Positions 21,881 through 29,460 of a stretch of DNA of 34,092 bases are shown piece after piece. The first letter of the stretch is position 1, and the number at the start of each line of letters is the position of its first letter. A model generated the notes under the pieces. The model did not search any database. It had not been told where the DNA came from and saw nothing but the letters and a program-made list of their open reading frames with translations. This DNA is from Bacteroidales bacterium UBA5371 (GTDB taxonomy: Bacteria; Bacteroidota; Bacteroidia; Bacteroidales; P3). Position numbers and translations under genes: made by a program. The DNA lies in the NCBI GenBank assembly GCA_002407855.1, contig DHPF01000011.1:1-34092 (forward strand). Reading direction: 5' to 3'.

Positions 21881-21886
21881 CCTCCT
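21881..21886 (-). promoter_or_regulatory. strong Shine-Dalgarno of hpf
   Basis: Minus-strand AAAGGAGGTTTAATATG: AGGAGG at 21881-21886 with a 6-nt spacer to the start codon. Most Bacteroidota mRNAs lack such sites because their ribosomes sequester the anti-Shine-Dalgarno end of 16S rRNA. Confidence 0.8.
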
Positions 21887-21938
21887 TTATTTATTTATTA
21901 ATTTAGCAAAACTTCTTTTGCCTAATTCTTTATTTGTT

Positions 21939-22814
21939 TTACTCACTTCTTGGGTGAGTTTTTTTATAAACGCTTTTTAGCTTCTCAATAGTATTGTGAG
22001 TGTAAATTTGTGTTGCATCTAATGAAGAATGCCCCAATAACTCTTTTACATTCATAATATCTGCTCCTTCGTTCATAAGATGTGTTGCAAAAGTATGCCT
22101 TAAAACATGCGGGGATTTTTTTTCAATATTCGCCAAAGAAAGATACTTCTTTACAATTGTGTCTAATTGAACTCGTGAGAGTAAATTATATTTTTCGTTT
22201 ACCAATAGCTTTGTTTCTTTAATTCCTAAGCTATTCTTATGAAAAGAGTAGTCTTTAACCAAATCTATAATCTCTTTACCTATTGGTATAATTCTTTCCT
22301 TTCTCCTTTTCCCAAAGACTCTTAGTTCTTGTTTTGAGAAGTTAAAGTTTTTCTCTTCTAAATCCAAGAGTTCTGCCTTACGCATTCCTGTGGCATAAAG
22401 AAGTTCTATAATTAGCTTATCTCTTTTGCCAAAGAAACTATCTTCATATGTAATATTAATAATACGCTCCATATCTTCTTTCATAACAAAGACAGGATTA
22501 CGTTTAGAACTTTTAACGGGCAAAACTTTAAGAAGAGGGTTCTTTTCTAAATCTTCTCTTTGGATTAGAAAATGAAAATAAGACCTGAGAGATGATATTT
22601 TTCTATTAATAGAACGATTGGTTACTTTGTCTTCACTTAGCTGCATAATCCAATCTCTAATCATTGCAGAATTTACATCCTTTGCATCTTCTTTGTCAAA
22701 GATGGCCTTAATGTAGTTTGCAAATTGCCGTAAATCAATAGAGTATGCAGTAATTGTATGCTCTGAGTAATGCCTTTCGGTTCGTAAATAACTTATAAAA
22801 TCATCCAATTTCAC
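21939..22814 (-). CDS. tyrosine recombinase, XerC/XerD family, 291 aa
   Basis: Site-specific recombinase resembling the housekeeping Xer enzymes that resolve chromosome dimers at dif. The N-terminal core-binding (SAM-like) domain is at about residues 3-85 (DDFISYLRTERHYSEHTITAY) and the catalytic domain follows with Arg in ATGMRKAELLDL, the HxxR box in HVLRHTFATHLMNEG, His in LLGHSSLDATQIYTH and the nucleophile Tyr there. All four active-site residues are present. The start is set at a GTG (22814) because family members begin near this point and an ATG at 22832 abuts the preceding terminator. The neighbours are core translation genes, so it is chromosomal and not an integron or phage integrase. 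Confidence 0.85.
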   Translation of the reverse strand: MKLDDFISYLRTERHYSEHTITAYSIDLRQFANYIKAIFDKEDAKDVNSAMIRDWIMQLSEDKVTNRSINRKISSLRSYFHFLIQREDLEKNPLLKVLPVKSSKRNPVFVMKEDMERIINITYEDSFFGKRDKLIIELLYATGMRKAELLDLEEKNFNFSKQELRVFGKRRKERIIPIGKEIIDLVKDYSFHKNSLGIKETKLLVNEKYNLLSRVQLDTIVKKYLSLANIEKKSPHVLRHTFATHLMNEGADIMNVKELLGHSSLDATQIYTHNTIEKLKSVYKKTHPRSE

Positions 22815-22831
22815 GTAGCGAATATACAACA

Positions 22832-22865
22832 AAAAAGGCCTGAAACCAAATTTTCAGACCTTTTT
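22832..22865 (-). terminator. terminator of rpsU
   Basis: AAAAAGG-CTGAAA and TTTCAG-CCTTTTT pair across a short loop; on the minus strand the stem ends in TTTTTTG. Confidence 0.85.
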
Positions 22866-22886
22866 ATTTATGATTAGAAACGCAAA

Positions 22887-23084
22887 CTATTGATTCAAGG
22901 CTTCTTGACGTAGCTTTTGAATGTAAATAGCTTTTCTCTTACGTTCTCTTGCTATTACAGAAGGTTTATCAAATTGTTTTCTTGTACGTAATTCTCTAAC
23001 TACGCCTGTTTTTTCGAACTTCCTCTTTAATTTTTTTAGAGCTCTTTCAATGTTTTCGCCTTCTTTAATAGGAACAATAATCAT
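22887..23084 (-). CDS. rpsU: 30S ribosomal protein bS21
   Basis: The 65-residue protein shows the S21 pattern IIVPIKEGENIERALKKLKRKFEKTGVVRELRTRKQF and a basic C terminus (ARERKRKAIYIQKLRQ). It sits at the platform of the small subunit, where in Bacteroidota it takes part, with bS6 and bS18, in hiding the anti-Shine-Dalgarno. A Shine-Dalgarno-like AAGAGGT lies 8 nt upstream, consistent with the proposed autoregulation of bS21 in this phylum. Own promoter (23130-23137) and terminator (22832-22865): single-gene unit. Confidence 0.95.
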   Translation of the reverse strand: MIIVPIKEGENIERALKKLKRKFEKTGVVRELRTRKQFDKPSVIARERKRKAIYIQKLRQEALNQ

Positions 23085-23091
23085 AATTAAT

Positions 23092-23099
23092 ACCTCTTT
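23092..23099 (-). promoter_or_regulatory. Shine-Dalgarno-like site of rpsU
   Basis: Minus-strand AAAGAGGT with GAGG at 23093-23096, an 8-nt spacer from the ATG. Retained SD in rpsU of Bacteroidota is a known exception linked to bS21 autoregulation. Confidence 0.65.
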
Positions 23100-23129
23100 C
23101 TTTTAAATTGTTAATATTTTTTGAGTGTG

Positions 23130-23137
23130 CAAAGATA
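23130..23137 (-). promoter_or_regulatory. promoter -7 element of rpsU
   Basis: Minus-strand TATCTTTG followed by C, 46 nt upstream of the ATG at 23084. Confidence 0.6.
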
Positions 23138-23148
23138 CAACTAATTTT

Positions 23149-23574
23149 TTATTTTCCTAATTTTTCATATAATAATTTACTCAACCACTCCGGACAACGT
23201 ATAGGACGATTAGTTGTTTTATCAACAAATGCAAGGGAATTATGACCATTAGCTAATAAAGTTAAATTCCCGTTTTCTTCCTTGCGAAATATCTCGTAGC
23301 GAAAACAAAACTTAGAGGTGGGGAATTCATCTATAAAAGTTCTTATAATAAGAATATCATCGTAGAATGAAGGAGAAACATATTTACAATATTGCTCAAC
23401 AAGTGGCATAATAACTCCCCTTTGCTCAACTTCCTTATATGGAAAATCTAATGAACGCATAGTTTCTGTACGACCTTTCTCAAAATACCAAAAGTAGATA
23501 CTATTATGCACTACTCCCATTTTGTCGGTTTCAACATAATCAGTTCTTCTTTCGTAGTCAAATGAATATAGCAT
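23149..23574 (-). CDS. acyl-CoA thioesterase, 4HBT/YbgC family, 141 aa
   Basis: Hotdog-fold thioesterase that hydrolyses acyl-CoA. The YbgC/FadM-type signature is near the N terminus: FDYERRTDYVETDKMGVVHNSIYFWYFEKGRTETMRSLDFPY, with Asp in TDKMGVVHN acting as the active site in the subgroup; later strands (FCFRYEIFR, NSLAFVDKTTNRPIR) follow the fold. Length is normal for a one-domain enzyme. It lies between rpmB and rpsU but has a terminator after rpmB upstream, so it is probably a separate unit. Physiological substrate unknown. Confidence 0.85.
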   Translation of the reverse strand: MLYSFDYERRTDYVETDKMGVVHNSIYFWYFEKGRTETMRSLDFPYKEVEQRGVIMPLVEQYCKYVSPSFYDDILIIRTFIDEFPTSKFCFRYEIFRKEENGNLTLLANGHNSLAFVDKTTNRPIRCPEWLSKLLYEKLGK

Positions 23575-23603
23575 AATATTGTGTTTTATGTAAAATAAAA
23601 GAA

Positions 23604-23632
23604 GCTGTCCTCAAGCTTGGTTTGAAGACAGC
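23604..23632 (-). terminator. terminator of rpmB
   Basis: GCTGTC-TCAA and TTGA-GACAGC pair (29-nt hairpin); TTCTTTTATTTT follows on the minus strand. Confidence 0.75.
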
Positions 23633-23659
23633 ATCTAATAACTTAAAACTTAAAAAAGA

Positions 23660-23899
23660 TTATAATTTAATAATTCCTTTTTCAACTGAGTTTTCAAGAC
23701 AAGCCATTATACCTTTCTTGTTTATAGTACGCATACCAGCAGGTGTTACCTTTAAAGTAACCCAGATATTCTCTTCTGGAACATAAAATTTCTTAATATG
23801 AAGATTTGGATAAAATTTCCTCTTTGTTTTGATGTTAGAGTGAGAAACTTTATTTCCTGTCATTACTTTCTTTCCTGTTATTTCACAAATCTTAGACAT
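23660..23899 (-). CDS. rpmB: 50S ribosomal protein bL28
   Basis: The 79-residue basic protein begins MSKICEITGKKVMTGNKVSHSNIKTKRKFYPNL and ends VTPAGMRTINKKGIMACLE, which is bL28. The single Cys pairs of some homologues are absent (only one Cys in CEITGKK). In many Bacteroidota rpmB is followed by rpmG and a small DUF4295 gene; here neither follows and a terminator comes directly after, so that cluster is broken up. Confidence 0.95.
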   Translation of the reverse strand: MSKICEITGKKVMTGNKVSHSNIKTKRKFYPNLHIKKFYVPEENIWVTLKVTPAGMRTINKKGIMACLENSVEKGIIKL

Positions 23900-23995
23900 G
23901 ATTTACTTGTATTTAAAATGTTATTATTCTACTTAAAAACGGAGTGCAAAATTCCGAAAATTTCTTATAACTACCAAATATTTGAAGAAAAATAT

Positions 23996-24003
23996 TAATT
24001 TTG
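23996..24003 (+). promoter_or_regulatory. promoter -7 element of the lipoprotein gene at 24037
   Basis: TAATTTTG followed by C, 33 nt before the ATG. It is in the 137-nt gap between divergent genes. Confidence 0.55.
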
Positions 24004-24036
24004 CCTTTCAGAAATTCATAGAAAAGAACAAAAATT

Positions 24037-24999
24037 ATGAAACAAATAGTAAATAAATTAGTTATTTTGACCTTATCCTTATTGATTATTTCTTGCAATG
24101 AGGATGATAAGATTACAAATCCACACCAAACAGTTAGCTCATCTGATTCTTTTAAAATAGAGCAAGAAATTGCAGCAGCCGAAATGGCAGTATCAAATAT
24201 TGCACACGTAATTCAATTGGCATTAGACCAAGAGCAAGTGCTTACAGCCTCTAATGCCTACCCAATAATTACCAAAGAGAAATTAGACCCCAACCAACCC
24301 AATCTCTATCCTCTAAACCTTGTGATTGACTTTGGAGTAGATACCGTTGCAGGCTTCGATCATCGCTATCGTTGTGGGAAAATTATAGCAAAAATCTCTG
24401 CTAACTGGAAGGACTCCCTTTCTGTTATTGAAGCTAAGGTTCAGAACTATTATTTTGCCACACATACTCCTAATTACTCCCAAGGCAATATCAATTCGGT
24501 ATTTGTTAATGAGTGTAACGTTTCTTCAAAACTTAAAATAATCAACAAGGGCTTAACCAATGGGTACGACAACACCTATTACCCAACCCAAGAGATTTAT
24601 TGCGACTCCACAAATATTTCTTCACGCTATGGTAACATAACATTTTCAACCTCTCGTTACGTTTTATATAAAGAAGGGTTTGAAACACCAACTTATTTGG
24701 ACGATAAAACCATTAATTTGCTTTATAGTAGTGGTGAGGCTCTTAGTGTTGGTGGCAAAAAATGGATTTGGAATGCTCGAAATGTTGATGATATTGAAGA
24801 AGGACTTCCTTATTTTGCTTTCAATAGAGATTGTTATTGGTTAGTTTCAGGAAATATCAACTTAGCATATAAAGACATCTTATCTGATTCAGATTTCATC
24901 CATAGAATAATTGGCTTTGGGCAATCTGACCAAACAAAGTGCGATAATAGTGCTTTTTTCTCGTTCAAAGGAATAGATATTATATTTCAATTACCTTAA
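24037..24999 (+). CDS. lipoprotein of unknown function, 320 aa
   Basis: A type II signal peptide with lipobox LLIISC (Cys about residue 20) followed by Asn-Glu-Asp-Asp predicts a surface or periplasmic lipoprotein. After a helical region (about 40-75, FKIEQEIAAAEMAVSNIAHVIQ) the protein is beta-rich with repeated aromatic and Asp residues and five Cys, e.g. near HRYRCGKI, NECNVSSK, YCDSTN, NRDCYW and TKCDNS. No family is recognised; proteins of this form are common as surface components in Bacteroidota. It is followed by a 21-nt repeat array before the convergent cupin gene. Confidence 0.75.
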   Translation: MKQIVNKLVILTLSLLIISCNEDDKITNPHQTVSSSDSFKIEQEIAAAEMAVSNIAHVIQLALDQEQVLTASNAYPIITKEKLDPNQPNLYPLNLVIDFGVDTVAGFDHRYRCGKIIAKISANWKDSLSVIEAKVQNYYFATHTPNYSQGNINSVFVNECNVSSKLKIINKGLTNGYDNTYYPTQEIYCDSTNISSRYGNITFSTSRYVLYKEGFETPTYLDDKTINLLYSSGEALSVGGKKWIWNARNVDDIEEGLPYFAFNRDCYWLVSGNINLAYKDILSDSDFIHRIIGFGQSDQTKCDNSAFFSFKGIDIIFQLP

Positions 25000-25004
25000 A
25001 TCTT

Positions 25005-25130
25005 AAAATTTTAGAATCAAGATTCAGTAAATTAGAATCAAGAGTTAGCAAATTATCTTCTGAAAAGAATTTATTAAAACTTGATTTCGGTAAATTAGAA
25101 TCAAGTTTTAATAAATTACTATTTAAGTCT
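25005..25130. repeat. 21-nt repeat array with inverted units (AAATTAGAATCAAG family)
   Basis: Units start every 21 nt from 25005: clear copies at 25005, 25026 and 25089 (AAATTAGAATCAAG core), a diverged one at 25047, an inverted one at 25068 and a weak one at 25110. The inverted unit and its neighbour give a perfect 16-bp inverted repeat, TTATTAAAACTTGATT (25071-25086) with AATCAAGTTTTAATAA (25099-25114), 12-nt loop. Further weak copies reach about 25174. The array lies between convergent gene ends. Confidence 0.9.
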
Positions 25131-25215
25131 AAATTTTTAAGATTAGAATTGTTAGCAAATTGAACTTGGTATCTTTAAAATAGATAATGGGAATATTAGA
25201 ATAGAAACAAAATAG

Positions 25216-25253
25216 AAAAGACTTGACATTATTTAAGATAAGCCAAGTCTTTT
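25216..25253. terminator. bidirectional terminator between lipoprotein and cupin genes
   Basis: AAAAGACTTG (25216-25225) pairs with CAAGTCTTTT (25244-25253) and both flanks give T-rich tails. It serves the cupin gene (minus) and possibly the lipoprotein gene (plus). Confidence 0.8.
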
Positions 25254-25274
25254 TCAAAATAAATCAATTCTATT

Positions 25275-25793
25275 TTAATGATTATGCACTTCGTCAGTTG
25301 CCTCCTTGTGAATAGTGCCGTGAGGGTGTTCTTTCGGAGAGTAGAGTGAGTAAATCTTTAAAGGCTTATCCCCAATGTTTTTAATATTATGCCACTTACC
25401 TTTTGGCACTAAAACAACATCGTCATCTGTAACTTCTTTCACAAAATCTAAATTATCCTCTGCATCTCCCATCATAACCTTACCCTTGCCCTCTTCTATT
25501 CTTAGGAATTGTTCTGTTGTATTATGCAATTCCAATCCTATTTCACCTCCTACTGGTATGCTCATTAGGGTTAGCTGAAGGTTATCGGTTGTCCAAAGCA
25601 CTGTGCGGAAATTTTCATTTGCGAGAGTATAGGCTTCAATATCCAACACCATTGGTTCTGGACCATAATCTTTGAGAACAACCTCTTCTTTTTGAATATC
25701 TTTATCTTCAATCTCTTTTACCTTTTGGCAAGAGAAAGAAAGCAAACCAATTAAGGTTATTATGCTTATTTTCTTTAACATTATACTTTTCAT
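25275..25793 (-). CDS. cupin-domain lipoprotein, 172 aa
   Basis: Single cupin barrel (about residues 65-165) carrying the motifs PVGGEIGLELHNTTEQFLRIEEGKG and VVLVPKGKWHNIKNIG, where His, Glu and His form the metal site; the first-motif His and Glu and the second-motif His are present. It resembles a widespread cupin family ending in HPHGTIHK, normally cytosolic. Here it starts with a lipobox signal peptide (LLSFSC, Cys about residue 22), so the domain is tethered in the envelope. It lies 43 nt after dipeptidyl peptidase III and is likely co-transcribed with it. Start 25793 is used; an ATG four codons in is also possible. Confidence 0.8.
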   Translation of the reverse strand: MKSIMLKKISIITLIGLLSFSCQKVKEIEDKDIQKEEVVLKDYGPEPMVLDIEAYTLANENFRTVLWTTDNLQLTLMSIPVGGEIGLELHNTTEQFLRIEEGKGKVMMGDAEDNLDFVKEVTDDDVVLVPKGKWHNIKNIGDKPLKIYSLYSPKEHPHGTIHKEATDEVHNH

Positions 25794-25835
25794 TTCGTTT
25801 ACTTTTATTTGTTTATTAATATGTGAAAATTTATT

Positions 25836-27893
25836 TTAATTTATAACTGGCAAAAAAGAATACATCTTGCCGTATTGGAGTTGTTGTTTGAGAAAATCGG
25901 TTGGGTAGCTTACATTAAACTTAATAAAGTTTCCTTCCTTGTCGGCAATTGGTGTAATTTCCGGATTCACAAATCCACCATAAGGTTTTATGTTAAGTTT
26001 TTTGTATCTATCTATAACTTCCTGATGTAAAACAGGGTCAATTTGCACAGCATAAGTTTCAATTAAACTCTTACCCTTATCGTAATCTCCTCTTGATTTT
26101 ATATCTTGAATTATTGCTAATAGCTCTCCGAATATCTTTCTAACGGCTTTATGGTCTTTGATTTGGAAATAGGTTTTACCATTATTCTGAAACTTTACAA
26201 CTGCTCCTGTTTCCTTACCTTTTTCGTAGGCATATGTAGAAATTAGTTTTCTTGCCTGCATATGAGCTTGGGTTACTGTTTTACCAAATTCAATTCTTGC
26301 ATATTGAGAAAGTAATCCATTGCGAAGATAACTATCATACTCTGCCTCACCAACCGCAAGCTCTGGAATTAATCCAATCTCTATTAAATAAGGATCCATC
26401 ATATAATAAAGGGCAAATAGGTCTGCTCTTGCCTCTTCCAGCGATGAGGAATAGTCTGCCAATGCTCCTGTTGGTGTATTTGGTAATAGCTGTCCAGAGC
26501 CATGTCCCAAACATTCGTGAAGGTCGGTGTGTAAGTCGCCTGCAAGCGAACCATATTTCTTTGCTAAGGCTATTTCTTCTTCAGAGGCTGCAAACTCTTG
26601 CAATGCTCCCTTTGGCGATTCAAGTGCTGCCTTATCGTAGGCAGAGGTTAGGTTGGCTATTGTTACGGATTTGCTTCCGTGTTCTTTTCTTATCCAATCG
26701 GCATTTGGAAGATTAATTCCTATTGGTGGGGTTGGGAAACAATCTCCTCCTAACATTACTGCATTAATTACTTTTGCACTTACTCCTTTTACTTCTTTCT
26801 TCTTGTATTCTGGAGCAACGGGTGAGTTATTCTCAAACCACTGTGCATTATCACTTATAAGCTCTGTACGTTTGGTTGCTTCCAAATCTTTAAAGTTTAC
26901 CACTGCTTCCCAAGTTGCTTTCATTCCAAGTGGGTCTCCATAGTCTTCAATAAAGCCATTAACATAATCGCATTGCGACTCTACATCTTTTGTCCAAAGC
27001 ACATTATATTCGTCCCAGGTTGTTAGATTACCTGTTTTGTAATAATCTATCAGAAGGGAGGTATATTTCTTTTGATTATCATTTTCTGCAACTCCTTTTG
27101 CTTTTTCCAACCAATAAATTATTTCTTTTATAGCTTTGGAGTACATTCCTCCTTCTTTATATACCTTTTCCACAACATTACCATTTTCTTTTACAACTTT
27201 TGAATTGAGCCCAAAAGATAATGGACGATTTAAATCAGGGCTTTCTTTCTTACTGTAAAATGCTTCTACCTCACTTCTTGTTACTCCTTCATAGAAATTA
27301 ACAGCTGAATTGGCTACAATATCTTTGGTTTTGTCGGTTTCCTTTCTTTTTGGAGCCACATTATTATTAAACATTATATCAGTAACTCTTGCTAAGAAAG
27401 CATCTACTTTTTCGCCCTTATTAGTTGGAAAGCCTTGTAAAGAAGAGCCCTTTACCAATGTTGAAAAGAACTGCCTGCTAAACTCTGGTTTAATCTTGTC
27501 TTCGGCATAGTGATGATGAATTCCATTACTAAAGAAAACTCTTTTGGAATACAAAACAAAATTATCCCAGTCCTTACCCTGACGTTTGCCTTTGTAGGAA
27601 GAGAAAATATTTTCTAATGTTTTCCTAACTGTAAGGTTGTATTTATAGTTTTGATCCCAAAGAATATCTCTTCCTGATTTGGCTGCTTCGGATAGGTAAT
27701 AAAGATATTCTTGTTGTTTTATGGTTAAATTTTCCCAAGCTGGGATTTGATAACGCATAACTTTAATATCGGCGAATTCGTCAATAATATATTTGAATTC
27801 TTTCTTTTCTTTGTTGTCTTTCTGAGCTTTTACTACACTTGGAATAGTAATAAAACAAGCTATTAATGCTGTTAGCATAATCGTCCTTTTCAT
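25836..27893 (-). CDS. dipeptidyl-peptidase III family zinc metallopeptidase (M49), secreted, 685 aa
   Basis: Removes dipeptides from peptide N termini. The M49 zinc site HExxxGH is read as HECLGHGSGQLL at about 459-465, and the third ligand Glu is in SLEEARADLFALY (about 487), both standard for DPP III. A signal peptide (MKRTIMLTALIACFITIPSVVKAQ) shows export, unlike the cytosolic eukaryotic enzyme, as in other Bacteroidetes DPP III. Length of about 660 mature residues is normal for the bacterial form. First gene of an operon with the cupin lipoprotein; divergent from the LptF/G gene. Confidence 0.92.
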   Translation of the reverse strand: MKRTIMLTALIACFITIPSVVKAQKDNKEKKEFKYIIDEFADIKVMRYQIPAWENLTIKQQEYLYYLSEAAKSGRDILWDQNYKYNLTVRKTLENIFSSYKGKRQGKDWDNFVLYSKRVFFSNGIHHHYAEDKIKPEFSRQFFSTLVKGSSLQGFPTNKGEKVDAFLARVTDIMFNNNVAPKRKETDKTKDIVANSAVNFYEGVTRSEVEAFYSKKESPDLNRPLSFGLNSKVVKENGNVVEKVYKEGGMYSKAIKEIIYWLEKAKGVAENDNQKKYTSLLIDYYKTGNLTTWDEYNVLWTKDVESQCDYVNGFIEDYGDPLGMKATWEAVVNFKDLEATKRTELISDNAQWFENNSPVAPEYKKKEVKGVSAKVINAVMLGGDCFPTPPIGINLPNADWIRKEHGSKSVTIANLTSAYDKAALESPKGALQEFAASEEEIALAKKYGSLAGDLHTDLHECLGHGSGQLLPNTPTGALADYSSSLEEARADLFALYYMMDPYLIEIGLIPELAVGEAEYDSYLRNGLLSQYARIEFGKTVTQAHMQARKLISTYAYEKGKETGAVVKFQNNGKTYFQIKDHKAVRKIFGELLAIIQDIKSRGDYDKGKSLIETYAVQIDPVLHQEVIDRYKKLNIKPYGGFVNPEITPIADKEGNFIKFNVSYPTDFLKQQLQYGKMYSFLPVIN

Positions 27894-27925
27894 ATTATAT
27901 TCTTTTAATTTGATTTATTTGAGAG

Positions 27926-27933
27926 CAAAAATA
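27926..27933 (-). promoter_or_regulatory. promoter -7 element of the DPP III operon
   Basis: Minus-strand TATTTTTG followed by C, 33 nt upstream of the ATG at 27893; it and the plus-strand TACTTTTG form back-to-back divergent promoters. Confidence 0.5.
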
Positions 27934-27955
27934 CAAATAAAAGCCGAAATCTTTG

Positions 27956-27963
27956 TACTTTTG
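27956..27963 (+). promoter_or_regulatory. promoter -7 element of the LptF/G gene
   Basis: TACTTTTG, 25 nt before the GTG at 27988. Confidence 0.5.
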
Positions 27964-27987
27964 TTGTTTTATTGCATAGTTCTATTT

Positions 27988-29460
27988 GTGAAAAAACTTG
28001 ATTTACTTATTATCAAATCCTTTTTAGGTCCTTTGCTTTTGACATTTTCTATTTCAGAATTTGCATTATTAATGCAGCACATTTGGAAGATATTAGAGAA
28101 AATGATAGGGAAAGGATTAGATACTTTGGTAATATTACAACTACTTTGGTATATTCTAATCACTCTTGTACCTATGGCTCTACCCTTAGCAATATTGCTT
28201 GCTTCCATTATGACAATGGGCAATTTTGGAGAGAGGTACGAATTAGTTGCAATGAAATCCGCTGGCATTTCCTTATGGAGGATTCTTCGTCCTTTAATAG
28301 TTGTGGTTACCATACTTTCAATTTTTGCTTTCTTCTTTTCAAATAATTTCATTCCTTTGGCAGAAAAGAAATCAAAGACATTAATGTATGAAATAAACAC
28401 TAAGAAACCAACAGTTAATATTCGCCCAAACGAGTTCTATTCTGATATTAACAATTATGTAATTAGGATTGGGGACAAAGATAAAGACGGAAAAAACTTA
28501 TCCGATATTATTATTTATGATCATAGCAAGGAAGTGGGTAATATAAGTGTTACTATTGCAAAGAAAGGACAGATGTATAGCGAAGACAATGGTAATACCT
28601 TAGTGTTTAATCTTCAAGATGGATATACATATGATGAATCTTCGGATGAGGAGAATTATCTTTATAGCCCATTAGTTAGGCTTAACTTTAAGGAACAGAT
28701 GATTCGTTTTGACATATCCGACTTTGCATACACCAAAACTGATGAAGACAGGTATTCTAATCATTATAAGATACTCCGCCTCTCACAACTAAATTCCAAT
28801 ATTAAAGAGCTAAGAAAAGAAAATCAAGAATTTAACAACTCCATTCTAAACAGCGTAAAGAACCAATTAATTTCAAGGACAATTAGAGATAAAGAAACCC
28901 AACTAAAAACTCCTGATAGTAATTTTTCTTTCTCTTTCTATAAGGAATATTCTATGTTGAGCCCCATTGAGAAGCAAAACAACGAATCAGAAATTAAACG
29001 AAGGATTAACTATATGCAATCTGATATTCAGATGTTGGATATGAAACGAAATGGAGACTCAGAGCTAATTAGACGATATAATAACGAATGGCATAGAAAG
29101 TTTACTCTTTCAGCTGCTTGTTTAATTCTATTCTTCATTGGTGCACCTTTGGGAGCAATCATACGAAAAGGAGGATTAGGGATGCCCGTTGTTGTTTCGG
29201 TACTTTGCTTTATACTCTATTATGTTGTTGGAATGATTGGCGAAAAAGCTGCTGTTGAAGGAGTTGTTTCAAGTTTCTTAGGAATGTGGAGCTCTACGTT
29301 AATTTTCTTACCAATAGGACTATTCCTAACTCTTAAAGCAACCACTGACTCTGCAATTCTTAACCCAGAAGGATGGCAAAAGCTATTCAGAAATATTTCA
29401 AAGAAGCTATCTAAAAATAAAAACACAATAAGCAATGAAGATACTACAACTATGCTATAA
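27988..29460 (+). CDS. LptF/LptG-family lipopolysaccharide export permease, 490 aa
   Basis: Inner-membrane component of the LPS transport bridge (YjgP/YjgQ family). Layout: N-terminal helices (about 10-35, 55-78 and 95-125; LLIIKSFLGPLLLTFSISEF), a periplasmic domain (about 130-375) and three C-terminal helices (about 380-400, 410-430 and 440-460), as in LptF/G. LIIKSFLGP, MALPLAILLASIMTMGNFGERYELVAMKSAGIS and the GAPLGAIIRKGGLGMP segment are family marks. The start is a GTG after the promoter, since the earlier TTG lies upstream of the -7 element. Bacteroidota usually carry separate lptF/lptG-type genes, so the symbol is left open. Its 3' end overlaps the next gene by 26 nt. Confidence 0.85.
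   Translation: MKKLDLLIIKSFLGPLLLTFSISEFALLMQHIWKILEKMIGKGLDTLVILQLLWYILITLVPMALPLAILLASIMTMGNFGERYELVAMKSAGISLWRILRPLIVVVTILSIFAFFFSNNFIPLAEKKSKTLMYEINTKKPTVNIRPNEFYSDINNYVIRIGDKDKDGKNLSDIIIYDHSKEVGNISVTIAKKGQMYSEDNGNTLVFNLQDGYTYDESSDEENYLYSPLVRLNFKEQMIRFDISDFAYTKTDEDRYSNHYKILRLSQLNSNIKELRKENQEFNNSILNSVKNQLISRTIRDKETQLKTPDSNFSFSFYKEYSMLSPIEKQNNESEIKRRINYMQSDIQMLDMKRNGDSELIRRYNNEWHRKFTLSAACLILFFIGAPLGAIIRKGGLGMPVVVSVLCFILYYVVGMIGEKAAVEGVVSSFLGMWSSTLIFLPIGLFLTLKATTDSAILNPEGWQKLFRNISKKLSKNKNTISNEDTTTML

Noticed and set aside
21939..22814. Integrase of a genomic island
   Set aside because: It sits with rpsU and hpf as in other Bacteroidales and no attachment-site duplication or tRNA is near, so a housekeeping Xer role is more likely.
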